Shown here one piece after another: positions 6,041-13,552 of a stretch of DNA of 18,606 nucleotides (positions are counted from its first letter, which is position 1; each line of letters begins with the position of its first letter). The translations under genes were made by a program, and so were the position numbers. The notes below the pieces were generated by a model. It worked only from the letters and a program-made list of their open reading frames with translations. It had not been told where the DNA came from and made no database searches. This DNA is from Kiritimatiellia bacterium (GTDB taxonomy: Bacteria; Verrucomicrobiota; Kiritimatiellia; RFP12; UBA1067). The stretch covers positions 1 through 18,606 of the forward strand of contig JAFRBA010000071.1 of the NCBI GenBank assembly GCA_017405115.1, in the 5' to 3' direction.

Positions 6041-6231
6041 GTTTCGCGGGGTCCGTTCCCACAGTTTTTCCACGCAAAGGCTAGGGCGAGCAGAATCCTA
6101 GAAGTGCAGGCACATCTGCAACACCACGAGAAAGCAAGATAATATAGCGACGAGAGCATAGCCACGGACAAGCAGACCGTCGTGCGGGATGGTCGCTCAC
6201 CATTCAATAGGGTTTCGCGGGGACTGTTCCC
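6041..6231 (+). repeat. Direct repeat pair enclosing about 150 bases
   Basis: GTTTCGCGGGGTCCGTTCCC (6041-6060) and GTTTCGCGGGGACTGTTCCC (6212-6231) differ at two positions, and both are preceded by CAAT within five bases. The enclosed segment is less G+C-rich and carries no clear gene. Confidence 0.7.
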
Positions 6232-6255
6232 GTGCGTTCAGAGGTGTGATGGGAT

Positions 6256-6282
6256 GTTGCGTGTAGTGCCGCCCGCTGCCCT
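6256..6282 (+). repeat. Dispersed repeat family 2, partial copy 3
   Basis: GCGTGTAGTGCCGCC and the following CTGCC match the first half of family 2. Family 1 copy C starts immediately downstream, so the two families are juxtaposed or inserted into each other here. Confidence 0.6.
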
Positions 6283-6284
6283 CG

Positions 6285-6415
6285 TTTCTCTCGGCTGGTT
6301 TCGGGTGGGGCGGAAGCGGCGGGGATGAAGGGCTGGCGCGGACACGCGGCGATATCTTCACAAAACAATGCATAAACGCGGCAAAAATGAAGTTCGCCCC
6401 GGGGGCTGTCCCCTC
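6285..6415 (+). repeat. Dispersed repeat family 1, copy C
   Basis: It shares the family blocks listed for copies A and B and ends in GGGGGCTGTCCCC, a G/C hairpin. It ends three bases before the last base of the regulator gene's stop codon, so the repeat is in the 3-prime untranslated region of that minus-strand gene and could affect its transcript end. Confidence 0.8.
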
Positions 6416-6418
6416 AGA

Positions 6419-7639
6419 TCATAATTTCTGGTGGTTGGCGCGGTAGGCGCAGAGGGAACAATCGTAGGCACGGCGGAATACGGCGTTTAGGTGCGTCTGC
6501 ACGGGGAAGCCGCAGCGGGCTGAGATTTCGCCGATGGGGAGGTCGGTTTCGCGCAGAAGGCGGCAGACTTCCTCCAGCTTGCGGCGGCGGATTGCCTCTG
6601 CGATGCCTTCGCCCTTGACTTCCTTGAAGCGGATTTCCAGATAGCGGCGCGAGACTTTGAGCGCGGCGGCAAGCGCTGAGGGAACCAGTCCTTTTGGCGA
6701 AGGTGGCAATCCCTGGCATGCGTTCGCGTTGATTAACTTCTCGGCGGCGGTCACAAGGCGCGCCGCGCCGGAGAGGTCGCGCGTCGTTTCGCGTTCGACA
6801 ATGCGCTTCACTCCGCAGATGGACGTCTTCTTCGCCTTGCCTGTCGTGAGTAGTTCATCCATCCGCTGCGCAAGCAGGTAACCGACGCCTTCGAAGTCCG
6901 GCTCTATGCTGGTGAGGCGCGGGCGCACGTTCTCGCAGATCTCCTGCTGGTCGTCCACGCCGACGACTTGAATCTGCGAAGGTATGGAGAGCCCCGCCAG
7001 GTTGCAGGCGTCGATCACCTCGCGCGCACAGCGGTCGTTGTATGCCAGTACGCCGCATGGTGTCGGCAAAGCGGAGAGTTCGTCCGCAAGCAACGTGAGA
7101 CTTGAAGTCCAGTTGTGGTTTCTGCTAGCACCGCATTCCGTGCAAGCGAACCCTGCCTCGTTCGCCATGTGGCGGAGGGCGGCGGCGCGGCGACGGGAGC
7201 GCAGAATTTCTGAAGCCTCTGCGGTATGTACGAACGCGAAACTCTCCAGACCTCTTTTCTCCATTAGGCGCAAAGCGGATTCTACGATGTCCGCATCATT
7301 TACATCGACGAATACGGTACGCGGCGGCATCCGTCCATCCAGTTTGGAATCACCTAATGGCATGCACACGATTTTGCTATTGCGCGAGATTGTCGAAGGA
7401 TGTCCCACCAGATAAGACGTCGCTTTCATCCCTGCCACAACGATGCCGTCCGGTCGCCATTCCATGACGTTTTCCCGCCAGTTTGCAGCGGCTTGCATTT
7501 CATGCGATGTAAAAAACTTGATGTTCCAGGCTGGCTTTGTTTTCGATTTGTAGCGCAGAAAGCCCGAAGTCAAATCCTTGATGGACTTAATGTAGTTGCC
7601 GGTTATGATGGCGATATGGAATGTCCCTTTTTTGTTCAT
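6419..7639 (-). CDS. XylR-type AraC family regulator with sugar-binding domain
   Basis: The 406-residue product combines a LacI/GalR-like periplasmic-binding-protein sensor (about 5-290: FHIAIITGNYIKSIKDLTSG, WRPDGIVVAG, TVFVDVND, GVLAYNDRCAREVIDAC, IQVVGVDDQQEICENVRPRLTSIEPDFEGVGYLLA) with a C-terminal AraC DNA-binding domain (about 315-405: LAAALKVSRRYLEIRFKE, IRRRKLEEVCRLL, DLPIGEISARCGF). This is the architecture of XylR-type regulators, which bind a sugar in the cytoplasm and switch on glycan-use genes. It is transcribed away from the 1020-residue secreted protein and DUF4838 genes, so it probably controls them. ATG 7639 has no Shine-Dalgarno sequence, and the -10 box ends six bases upstream, consistent with a leaderless mRNA. 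The ligand cannot be read from sequence. Confidence 0.9.
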   Translation of the reverse strand: MNKKGTFHIAIITGNYIKSIKDLTSGFLRYKSKTKPAWNIKFFTSHEMQAAANWRENVMEWRPDGIVVAGMKATSYLVGHPSTISRNSKIVCMPLGDSKLDGRMPPRTVFVDVNDADIVESALRLMEKRGLESFAFVHTAEASEILRSRRRAAALRHMANEAGFACTECGASRNHNWTSSLTLLADELSALPTPCGVLAYNDRCAREVIDACNLAGLSIPSQIQVVGVDDQQEICENVRPRLTSIEPDFEGVGYLLAQRMDELLTTGKAKKTSICGVKRIVERETTRDLSGAARLVTAAEKLINANACQGLPPSPKGLVPSALAAALKVSRRYLEIRFKEVKGEGIAEAIRRRKLEEVCRLLRETDLPIGEISARCGFPVQTHLNAVFRRAYDCSLCAYRANHQKL

Positions 7640-7645
7640 GCGGCA

Positions 7646-7675
7646 ATTATATCAGATACGGGCTCCCCGTTGCAA
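7646..7675 (-). promoter_or_regulatory. Promoter of the regulator, positioned for a leaderless mRNA
   Basis: On the minus strand, TTGCAA (7675-7670), an 18-base spacer and TGATATAAT (7654-7646) form a near-consensus promoter with an extended -10. The last -10 base is at 7646 and the ATG starts at 7639, so transcription should begin at or within a base or two of the start codon. Confidence 0.65.
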
Positions 7676-7737
7676 GAGAGTGTGCGCTAAAACATAAATA
7701 TCCGTACGCAATAACGCAGGTGCAGGGCAATCAACTA

Positions 7738-7770
7738 TGGTATAATGTGCGCCATGCGAAAGTAAAAGGA
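7738..7770 (+). promoter_or_regulatory. Promoter and RBS of the secreted protein / DUF4838 operon
   Basis: TGGTATAAT (7738-7746) is an extended -10; no good -35 is present, which would suit activator control by the divergent regulator. AAAAGGA at 7764-7770 lies eight bases before ATG 7779. The heptamer TGTGCGC occurs at 7681-7687 and again at 7746-7752, just inside the transcript; these could be regulator half-sites, but the evidence is thin. Confidence 0.55.
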
Positions 7771-7778
7771 ACACAACC

Positions 7779-10700
7779 ATGCAAAAGACAATCGACACTA
7801 AAACGCCGTATGCGGGAAATCTGCACGTACGATTTGACGATGGTAAATTCGCACCGTCAGTTCCATTCTACAAAGCAGTCAAGTACATGCTGTCTGCAAC
7901 CGTTGTGTTGATGGGCCTTGCATCGTTCGCAGCCAACTGCAGATGGACGGGAGCCGCGCTCGACGGCAAGTGGAGTACCGCAGGCAACTGGAACGGAAGC
8001 ACCAGACCCAGAGACAAGAACTGGGACAATGTTTCCCTGTATGGAACAAACCTTGTCGACGGCGCGATCATGAACGACATGGGTCCTATGAAGGTCTACT
8101 CGCTCTCGTTCAAAGGCCCCGATTCTCTAGCATTTGACTCCTCCAGCCTCATCACGGTCCATGCTCCGGATGCGGACATTGCGCTGAACGACCTTGTCCC
8201 CTCGCTCGCCATGAACTGCGACTTGCGCCTGGATTGGAATTCCACCACCCAAAAAGCGACCTTCAATTTCGCAGGCTACGCCGAGCTGAACGGAACGCTG
8301 GAGATAGCAGATGACATGGTTCTGAGCTTGAAATCCTACTACGATTCAGGATACACGGGCACGAAGGTTCTGGACTTGAATGGACCGGTCAACGGGCCGA
8401 ACGGAGCGATCAAGCTTGAGTTAGCTAAAGGCTCCAGGATAAATTTCAACGACAAGGTCACCGTCTCCAGAATTCTGCCCACGACGAACTACCAAAATGG
8501 AACACCGTATTTCAACGCATCTGAAAATAATATCGGCGTTTTCGAGCAGGGGTACGGAAATACCTATCTTGTCGCGATAAACGCTTTTTCAACCAACACT
8601 GTGATCACGTGGAGCGATTTCTATCGCGAAAACACAGGCGGAAACATCTATCTGACCGGCAACCAGCAGGCGAACAGGATTGTGGACGAGAACTTGAACA
8701 TCGCTTCAATGCCGAATTCAGACCGAATCCGCGCCGCGTCGGCGAGCACACCGGTGCTTATGCTTTATGGCACGGCGGATGCGGTCGCAAAGGCCGGGAT
8801 AGCAGACAACGTCTCCATCGTCTGGAATCCAGTTGGAGATTTCACGCAGGAGTTCCGCGACCGTGCGCATACCACTACAGGCAACCTCGTCGTTTCAAAC
8901 GGCACGCTTAAGGTCAGTGGTTCCGGAACGTTCAACAGCGTGCAGAAGGTCGTTGCGGCGGGCGGGACGTTCGAGGTCGCCTCGACTGTAGCGGCGCTGA
9001 CTGGGCTGGCCACGCTCGAGGTCGGCGACGGCGGGCGCTTTCGCATAGCGACTTCGGCAATGCCGCTGACCGCTAGGCAGGCGGACTTCGTGGTTTCGGG
9101 CACGGGCGTACTAGAGATACCCGAAGGAATGCTGCTTGCTGCGAAGTCCATTTCCGTCGACGGCGAAACCTTGCCGGAAGGGATGTACGGCCGCACGGGG
9201 AACTCCGCCGGCGTGACTGAGGTCGACTGGATCGAAGGCGATGGACTTGTCGCCATGTCGTTGCCTGTGCCGACAGTCGAGACCGTCGAGGCGACATGGG
9301 ACGGCGGTGCAGAGGATGACATAGCGTCTAAAGACGCAAACTGGGTAGGCGACGCCGCGCCGAACCTCACAGCGGGCGGTCTTGTCTCTACGTTCGCGAC
9401 GTCGGGGTCTTCCGCCAGATTCAGCAACGGCGGCGTTCTGAAGGGCATGGTGCTAGATTCGGACAGTGATTTTTCAGTGACGGCTGACAAAACGCTCCAT
9501 CTTCGGCAGTCCGGCATTTCGACTGTGGCGATTCCCCCCGAAACGACTCGCTGCTACACCTTGAGTGGCCCGGTCCAGATCGACTGCGCACAGACATGGC
9601 AGCTGCAGGACGACGTTACGCTGAAAGTTTCTGGCCCCCTGACCCATCTAAACGCGAATGAAACGCTTACGCTCGCCGGGGCGAGCGACAGCACCAGAGC
9701 TCAGTCAGGAGAAATAGAGCTGTCCGGCAGCAGCATCATCGCAGGGGCGATTGACATCAGTCGAACTCGGCTGTCCCTGCGTGGAAACGGAGTGAATCCG
9801 GCGGAGATCAACGGCATGGGCGGCGCGGTGTCGCTGCGCGGCGACCTAAAAGGCTCCATGTCGCTTTCCAACGCTGTCATACGCAAGTCGCTTACGTTTG
9901 TGGGCGGCGAAAGGTCTCGGCGAATAGTCGTCCAGCCTGGTAGTACGAATGCCATCATGGGCAAGATCACTGCGAGCAGTACGCCGCGGTTCTACATAAG
10001 CGAGAAGGGCGTACTGACTACAGGAGGTGGTTTTATCGTCACCGGTGGAAACTGGACGGTGCCGAGTGGCACGGGAAAGAACTGCATCTGGCGTATAAGC
10101 GGGAAGCCCCTTGAGTCCACCGGCGTAATGGAGCTTGCCGGTGTTACGATGAGCCTTGAGGTTCCTGGCTGCGTATACAAGTCTGCGTACATCGAGCAGA
10201 ATTCTCGCATCGCGTTCGGCTGCGACTATGCGATCAGCAACTCCACGGTCAAGGCGATCTTCACGCATTCGACGGCCGAGATTGACCTTTGCGGCTACAA
10301 TCAGCTCGCGGGGGAGCTTGTCTTCGAAAATGGCGTCGACGGTGCGACCATCACGAGCGCCACGCCCGGGATATACGGTTTCACGCAGACGAATGATCTG
10401 GTGCTTTCGGCACTCAACGTCACGGGTGCGGCGTCGCTCGCGAAGTACGGCGCCGGGACTGTCACGTTGAACCGTGCCGTCACCTCGACCGGTGGACTGA
10501 TCGTCGGCGAGGGGACGTTCACCTTCGGGCAGAACGGACGGTGGGCGAACTCGTCGAACATCGTGGTGAAAGGGACCGGCAAGCTTGTGCTGCCGTCGTC
10601 CAGGCTCATCAACAAGGAGACCGTCGCCGTCGTCGACACGGCAGAAGGCGCATGCATTGAGCTGGGTAACAACGTCAATCAGCGCCTTGCCAAGCTGACG

Positions 10701-10841
10701 GTGGACGGGGTCGAGCTTCCTTCCGGCGTCTACGGCGGGGCCTCGGCTCCTGCGGGGGCGACTCGTTCTTCCGCCTTCTCTAGCACGGGATCCGGCGTCG
10801 TCACCGTCGGCCATCTCGGTTTTTCAATCATCGTATACTGA
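7779..10841 (+). CDS. Large secreted beta-strand-rich protein with two homologous halves
   Basis: The 1020-residue product starts with about 35 polar residues, then a hydrophobic segment YMLSATVVLMGLASFAANC (36-54) that looks like a signal peptide cleaved near residue 51. The rest is rich in Gly, Ser, Thr and Val with autotransporter-associated-repeat-like phrases such as KYGAGTVTLNRAVTSTGGLIVGEG. Two halves share an outline: each begins with a W-G-G/A and NW-x-G motif (near 56-72 and 507-520) and ends with VDG-x-x-LP-x-G-x-YG (near 466 and 980). Such proteins are usually surface or extracellular beta-helices. No C-terminal sorting motif or barrel is evident. It is first in an operon with the DUF4838 gene, 27 bases apart, divergent from a sugar-responsive regulator. 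A role in glycan binding or display is inferred. Confidence 0.8.
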   Translation: MQKTIDTKTPYAGNLHVRFDDGKFAPSVPFYKAVKYMLSATVVLMGLASFAANCRWTGAALDGKWSTAGNWNGSTRPRDKNWDNVSLYGTNLVDGAIMNDMGPMKVYSLSFKGPDSLAFDSSSLITVHAPDADIALNDLVPSLAMNCDLRLDWNSTTQKATFNFAGYAELNGTLEIADDMVLSLKSYYDSGYTGTKVLDLNGPVNGPNGAIKLELAKGSRINFNDKVTVSRILPTTNYQNGTPYFNASENNIGVFEQGYGNTYLVAINAFSTNTVITWSDFYRENTGGNIYLTGNQQANRIVDENLNIASMPNSDRIRAASASTPVLMLYGTADAVAKAGIADNVSIVWNPVGDFTQEFRDRAHTTTGNLVVSNGTLKVSGSGTFNSVQKVVAAGGTFEVASTVAALTGLATLEVGDGGRFRIATSAMPLTARQADFVVSGTGVLEIPEGMLLAAKSISVDGETLPEGMYGRTGNSAGVTEVDWIEGDGLVAMSLPVPTVETVEATWDGGAEDDIASKDANWVGDAAPNLTAGGLVSTFATSGSSARFSNGGVLKGMVLDSDSDFSVTADKTLHLRQSGISTVAIPPETTRCYTLSGPVQIDCAQTWQLQDDVTLKVSGPLTHLNANETLTLAGASDSTRAQSGEIELSGSSIIAGAIDISRTRLSLRGNGVNPAEINGMGGAVSLRGDLKGSMSLSNAVIRKSLTFVGGERSRRIVVQPGSTNAIMGKITASSTPRFYISEKGVLTTGGGFIVTGGNWTVPSGTGKNCIWRISGKPLESTGVMELAGVTMSLEVPGCVYKSAYIEQNSRIAFGCDYAISNSTVKAIFTHSTAEIDLCGYNQLAGELVFENGVDGATITSATPGIYGFTQTNDLVLSALNVTGAASLAKYGAGTVTLNRAVTSTGGLIVGEGTFTFGQNGRWANSSNIVVKGTGKLVLPSSRLINKETVAVVDTAEGACIELGNNVNQRLAKLTVDGVELPSGVYGGASAPAGATRSSAFSSTGSGVVTVGHLGFSIIVY

Positions 10842-10867
10842 TGCCATACTCTAGACGGGCTTGTTGA
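10841..10867 (+). other. Eight-codon mini-ORF bridging two operon genes
   Basis: The stop TGA of the 1020-residue protein (10839-10841) overlaps an ATG (10841-10843) as TGATG. That ATG opens an eight-codon frame (MPYSRRAC) ending in TGA at 10865-10867, one base before the ATG of the DUF4838 gene at 10869. The arrangement could pass terminating ribosomes to the next gene, which has no visible Shine-Dalgarno sequence. Confidence 0.35.
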
Positions 10868-10868
10868 A

Positions 10869-13226
10869 ATGTCGAATGGATGCCTTGGAATCCTTGCTGC
10901 TGGATGCGTTGCTGCAATCTGCAATGGATGTGGCTGGTTGTCCGAGAAAGACGTGGCAATAGCGACGCGCGACGGGTCGCGCGTCGCAGCCATTGTCGTT
11001 CCGGCTGACGCCACGCCTGTGCAGAAGTATGCAGCCGAGGAGCTGCGCGACTGGACGGAGAAAATCACCGGTCGGCGGATGGAGATTGTGGACGATTCAG
11101 GGACGATTCCGTCCCGGGCTGTGCTGATTGGCGCAACGCGCCATACTGCGGCGCTGCTGAAAGACCCCACATTCGACACAAAAGAGCTTGGCGACGACGG
11201 CTATCGGCTTGTTGCACGTCCGCCACACCTCCTCGTCCTCGGCGACGGAATGCACTCGTCGCTATTCGGTGTGTACGGGCTTCTCGAAGACTACGCTGGA
11301 TGCGAGTGGTTCACAAAGTCGTTTTCTGTCATTCCCTCCAACGACGTGTTTGCGGTCTCCCTTGACCTCGACGACCGCCAGATTCCCGCATTCCAAGGCC
11401 GCGACACGAAGTACTGGGATCTCGCCGACCGCGCTTTCGCCGCGAGGCTTCGCCTCCATGGCCCGCACATAAACTATGACAAGCCGAAGTACGGCGGCAT
11501 GCGCCTCAAGTTTGACAGCATGCTGGCGTCCTCACATTCGTTCGGCGTCCTGCTGCCGGCAAAGGAGTTCTTCGGGGACCACCCGGAATACTTCTCCGAA
11601 ATAAACGGGCACCGCGAGCCGATGCAGCCGTGCCTTTCCAACCGGGAGGTGCGCCGCATCGTGAAAGAGCGCCTGCTTGCGCGAATCGTGGAGCAGTACC
11701 CGAAGGGCGGACGCTATTTCGACCTGAGCCAGAATGACAACGCCAGCTACTGCCGGTGTGCGAAGTGCCGTGTACTCGACGATCGCGAAGGCACGCCTGC
11801 CGCGTCAATCGTGGACTTCCTGAACGAGATGGCCGACGCAGTCGCCGCGAAATACCCGGACGTCACCCTGCACACGCTTGCGTACATGTATTCGGTGAAG
11901 GCCCCCAGGACGCTGAAGCTCAGACCGAACGTACTCGTGATACTTTGCGCGGATCAGTCTGACCACGCCATGCCGTTCCACACCAGCCCAAACCGCGACA
12001 GCGCGCAGTTGGTGCGCGAACTGGCGCGATGGAAGAACGTTGCCTCGCAGATACAGATATGGGACTATTCGCTGAACTTCCTCCAGTTCGCGCAGCCGTT
12101 TCCGAACTTCCTCGCCTTGCGCGACGATCTCGCGTTCTTTCTCGACAACGGCGTGACGCACGTGTACGAGGAGGGGTGCAGTCTGTCGCCATACGCGAAT
12201 TTTTCTGCGCTCAGGCTTTGGACCATCGCACATCTGCTATGGAATCCGCGTCAACCACTCGACGAGCTGGTGGATCGCTTCATGCGCGGCTACTACGGTG
12301 CCGCCGCGCCGCACTTGCGCCAGTGCTACGACGAGATGCATGCGCTCAAATTCGCGGATTTGGTCTCACGTCCGCTTCACATGTGGTGGGAGGCGTCGCG
12401 CCGCGACGTTACGGACGGATTCCTGGAGTCCACAGCTGTGCATCTGCACCGTGCCGCCAAGGCGGTGAAGGATGATTCTGTTCGTCTACTCCACGTTAAG
12501 CTTGACATGGCGATGAACGATCGCATGCGCATCATGCGCGACAACCTCGGCGCGCCAGTCGAGATCACGCGCCATCCGGAATACGTGAAGTCTGCTCGGT
12601 TCGCGGAACTGCGCACCGCCGCGCAGTCTTATCTCGATCTTGCCAAGAATCTTCCGAGCCTAATGGTAGTAGGAGAATCGAAGCTCGAGAACAGGCGCTG
12701 GGAGCGGAAGGTGAGGCATCTGGCGACGATGGATCCCTCCAAGGTAGCCTCGTCTGACCGCGCGTTTCTGGGAACTGCTGTCGCGCACTACGCCGTTGGC
12801 GACAAGGTGGCGCTCGTGGACGACCCTGATGCGACTGGCGGCAAGGCGCTTAAGCTCTCGCCCAAGTCGGGAAAGACATCCGTCGCGTTCTACTTGAACG
12901 ACGTCCATTTCGACAAGGGTGGGGCCTACAAGCTTCGCGTTAGGGCAAAGGTAAAGGCGAAAGCGGGCGCGAAGGGTAACGCCTTCCGCTGCTGTCGCTA
13001 CGCAGACATCGGAAAGCTTAGCTTCAGCGACGTCGCCGGTATCACGATTGCGGCGAAAGACGCGGCGGAAGAATACCACTGGTATGATGTAATCGCCAGA
13101 TGGAAGCCGGACGTACTTGAGTACATCTGCTTCGGCTGTGCCGACTGGAACGTCAAGAAGTCAAACTTCAATCCAAATGTGGAGTCGGTATGGCTTGATG
13201 GAATCGAAATGACTAGAGTCGACTGA
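10869..13226 (+). CDS. DUF4838 domain protein, exported, probable glycan-active
   Basis: The 785-residue product begins with a hydrophobic Cys-rich segment (4-22, GCLGILAAGCVAAICNGCGW), a signal peptide or weak lipobox. Residues about 28-170 resemble the N-terminal domain of alpha-glucuronidases and GH20-type enzymes: YAAEELRDWTEKITGR, AVLIGATRH, LVLGDGMHSSLFGVYGLLED, YAGCEWF. Residues about 175-540 are DUF4838, with FFGDHPEYFSEINGHR, LSQNDNASYCRCAKC (the family's Cys-rich signature, near 285-300) and IQIWDYSLNFLQFAQPFPN. Residues about 635-785 look like a carbohydrate-binding jelly-roll (GDKVALVDDPDATGGKAL at its start, a YKLRVRAKV strand). DUF4838 proteins are taken as glycoside-hydrolase relatives, but the substrate is unknown. 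No Shine-Dalgarno is visible at ATG 10869; coupling to the upstream gene is likely. Confidence 0.88.
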   Translation: MSNGCLGILAAGCVAAICNGCGWLSEKDVAIATRDGSRVAAIVVPADATPVQKYAAEELRDWTEKITGRRMEIVDDSGTIPSRAVLIGATRHTAALLKDPTFDTKELGDDGYRLVARPPHLLVLGDGMHSSLFGVYGLLEDYAGCEWFTKSFSVIPSNDVFAVSLDLDDRQIPAFQGRDTKYWDLADRAFAARLRLHGPHINYDKPKYGGMRLKFDSMLASSHSFGVLLPAKEFFGDHPEYFSEINGHREPMQPCLSNREVRRIVKERLLARIVEQYPKGGRYFDLSQNDNASYCRCAKCRVLDDREGTPAASIVDFLNEMADAVAAKYPDVTLHTLAYMYSVKAPRTLKLRPNVLVILCADQSDHAMPFHTSPNRDSAQLVRELARWKNVASQIQIWDYSLNFLQFAQPFPNFLALRDDLAFFLDNGVTHVYEEGCSLSPYANFSALRLWTIAHLLWNPRQPLDELVDRFMRGYYGAAAPHLRQCYDEMHALKFADLVSRPLHMWWEASRRDVTDGFLESTAVHLHRAAKAVKDDSVRLLHVKLDMAMNDRMRIMRDNLGAPVEITRHPEYVKSARFAELRTAAQSYLDLAKNLPSLMVVGESKLENRRWERKVRHLATMDPSKVASSDRAFLGTAVAHYAVGDKVALVDDPDATGGKALKLSPKSGKTSVAFYLNDVHFDKGGAYKLRVRAKVKAKAGAKGNAFRCCRYADIGKLSFSDVAGITIAAKDAAEEYHWYDVIARWKPDVLEYICFGCADWNVKKSNFNPNVESVWLDGIEMTRVD

Positions 13227-13403
13227 AGATGATGTGGGGGCCAACAAGGTCAGGTAGATAGGATTGAGCATGTAAGATGTTGCCGCATGGTGTAGCGAAG
13301 ATGATCGAAGCGGAAGGTTTGCAAGATGCCGTGGGAGGCGGCTGCGTCGCGGAAGGCGGCTATGCCCACGCCGCCGGGCGGTGGATCGTGCGGCCGCCGG
13401 AAA

Positions 13404-13451
13404 TGTGAAATTGTGGAAGTGTGGAACTGTGAAAGTGTGGAAATATGAAAA
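13404..13451 (+). repeat. 8-base tandem array, six units
   Basis: The units are TGTGAAAT, TGTGGAAG, TGTGGAAC, TGTGAAAG, TGTGGAAA and TATGAAAA, consensus TGTGRAAN. A period of eight is not a multiple of three, so the array is not a coding repeat. The eighth base is free to vary while the first seven are nearly fixed. Confidence 0.85.
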
Positions 13452-13461
13452 TGGGTTAGGG

Positions 13462-13489
13462 TTGCGCCAAATTCCGCCGCGTGGCGCAA
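13462..13489. repeat. 8-base inverted repeat upstream of the sigma factor gene
   Basis: TTGCGCCA (13462-13469) and TGGCGCAA (13482-13489) are exact reverse complements 12 bases apart, ending 63 bases before the sigma gene. The geometry suits a dimeric regulator's operator or a leader hairpin. Confidence 0.5.
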
Positions 13490-13552
13490 GGAGGGCGCGC
13501 GGGTCGCGCACTGGGACATGAATAATCGCCGGGGACAAATCGAGGCGGCGCA

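Larger units (their letters stand above)
5835..6418. other. Non-coding repeat stretch
   Basis: No gene is supported. It contains a hairpin with a GAAA loop (5909-5936), copies 2 and 3 of repeat family 2, a direct repeat pair enclosing about 150 bases (6041-6060 and 6212-6231) and copy C of repeat family 1, whose end abuts the regulator's stop codon. A minus-strand frame of 87 codons at 5944-6207 has a hydrophobic middle but no ribosome binding site. Confidence 0.6.
13227..13552. other. Intergenic region with short tandem repeat and inverted repeat
   Basis: No gene is supported. The first 150 bases are plain sequence, followed by G+C-rich DNA with several small palindromes around GCCGCCGGGCGGTGG, an 8-base tandem array (13404-13451) and an inverted repeat (13462-13489). 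No terminator with a T run follows the DUF4838 gene, and no clear -35/-10 pair was found before the sigma factor gene. Confidence 0.55.

Noticed and set aside
5944..6207. Minus-strand 87-codon frame with a hydrophobic middle, resembling a small membrane protein
   Set aside because: There is no ribosome binding site, and its start and end lie in repeat families.
9846..10814. Minus-strand frame of over 300 codons opposite the secreted protein gene
   Set aside because: It is antisense to a well-supported gene with signal peptide and repeat structure, and its composition is Arg-rich shadow sequence.
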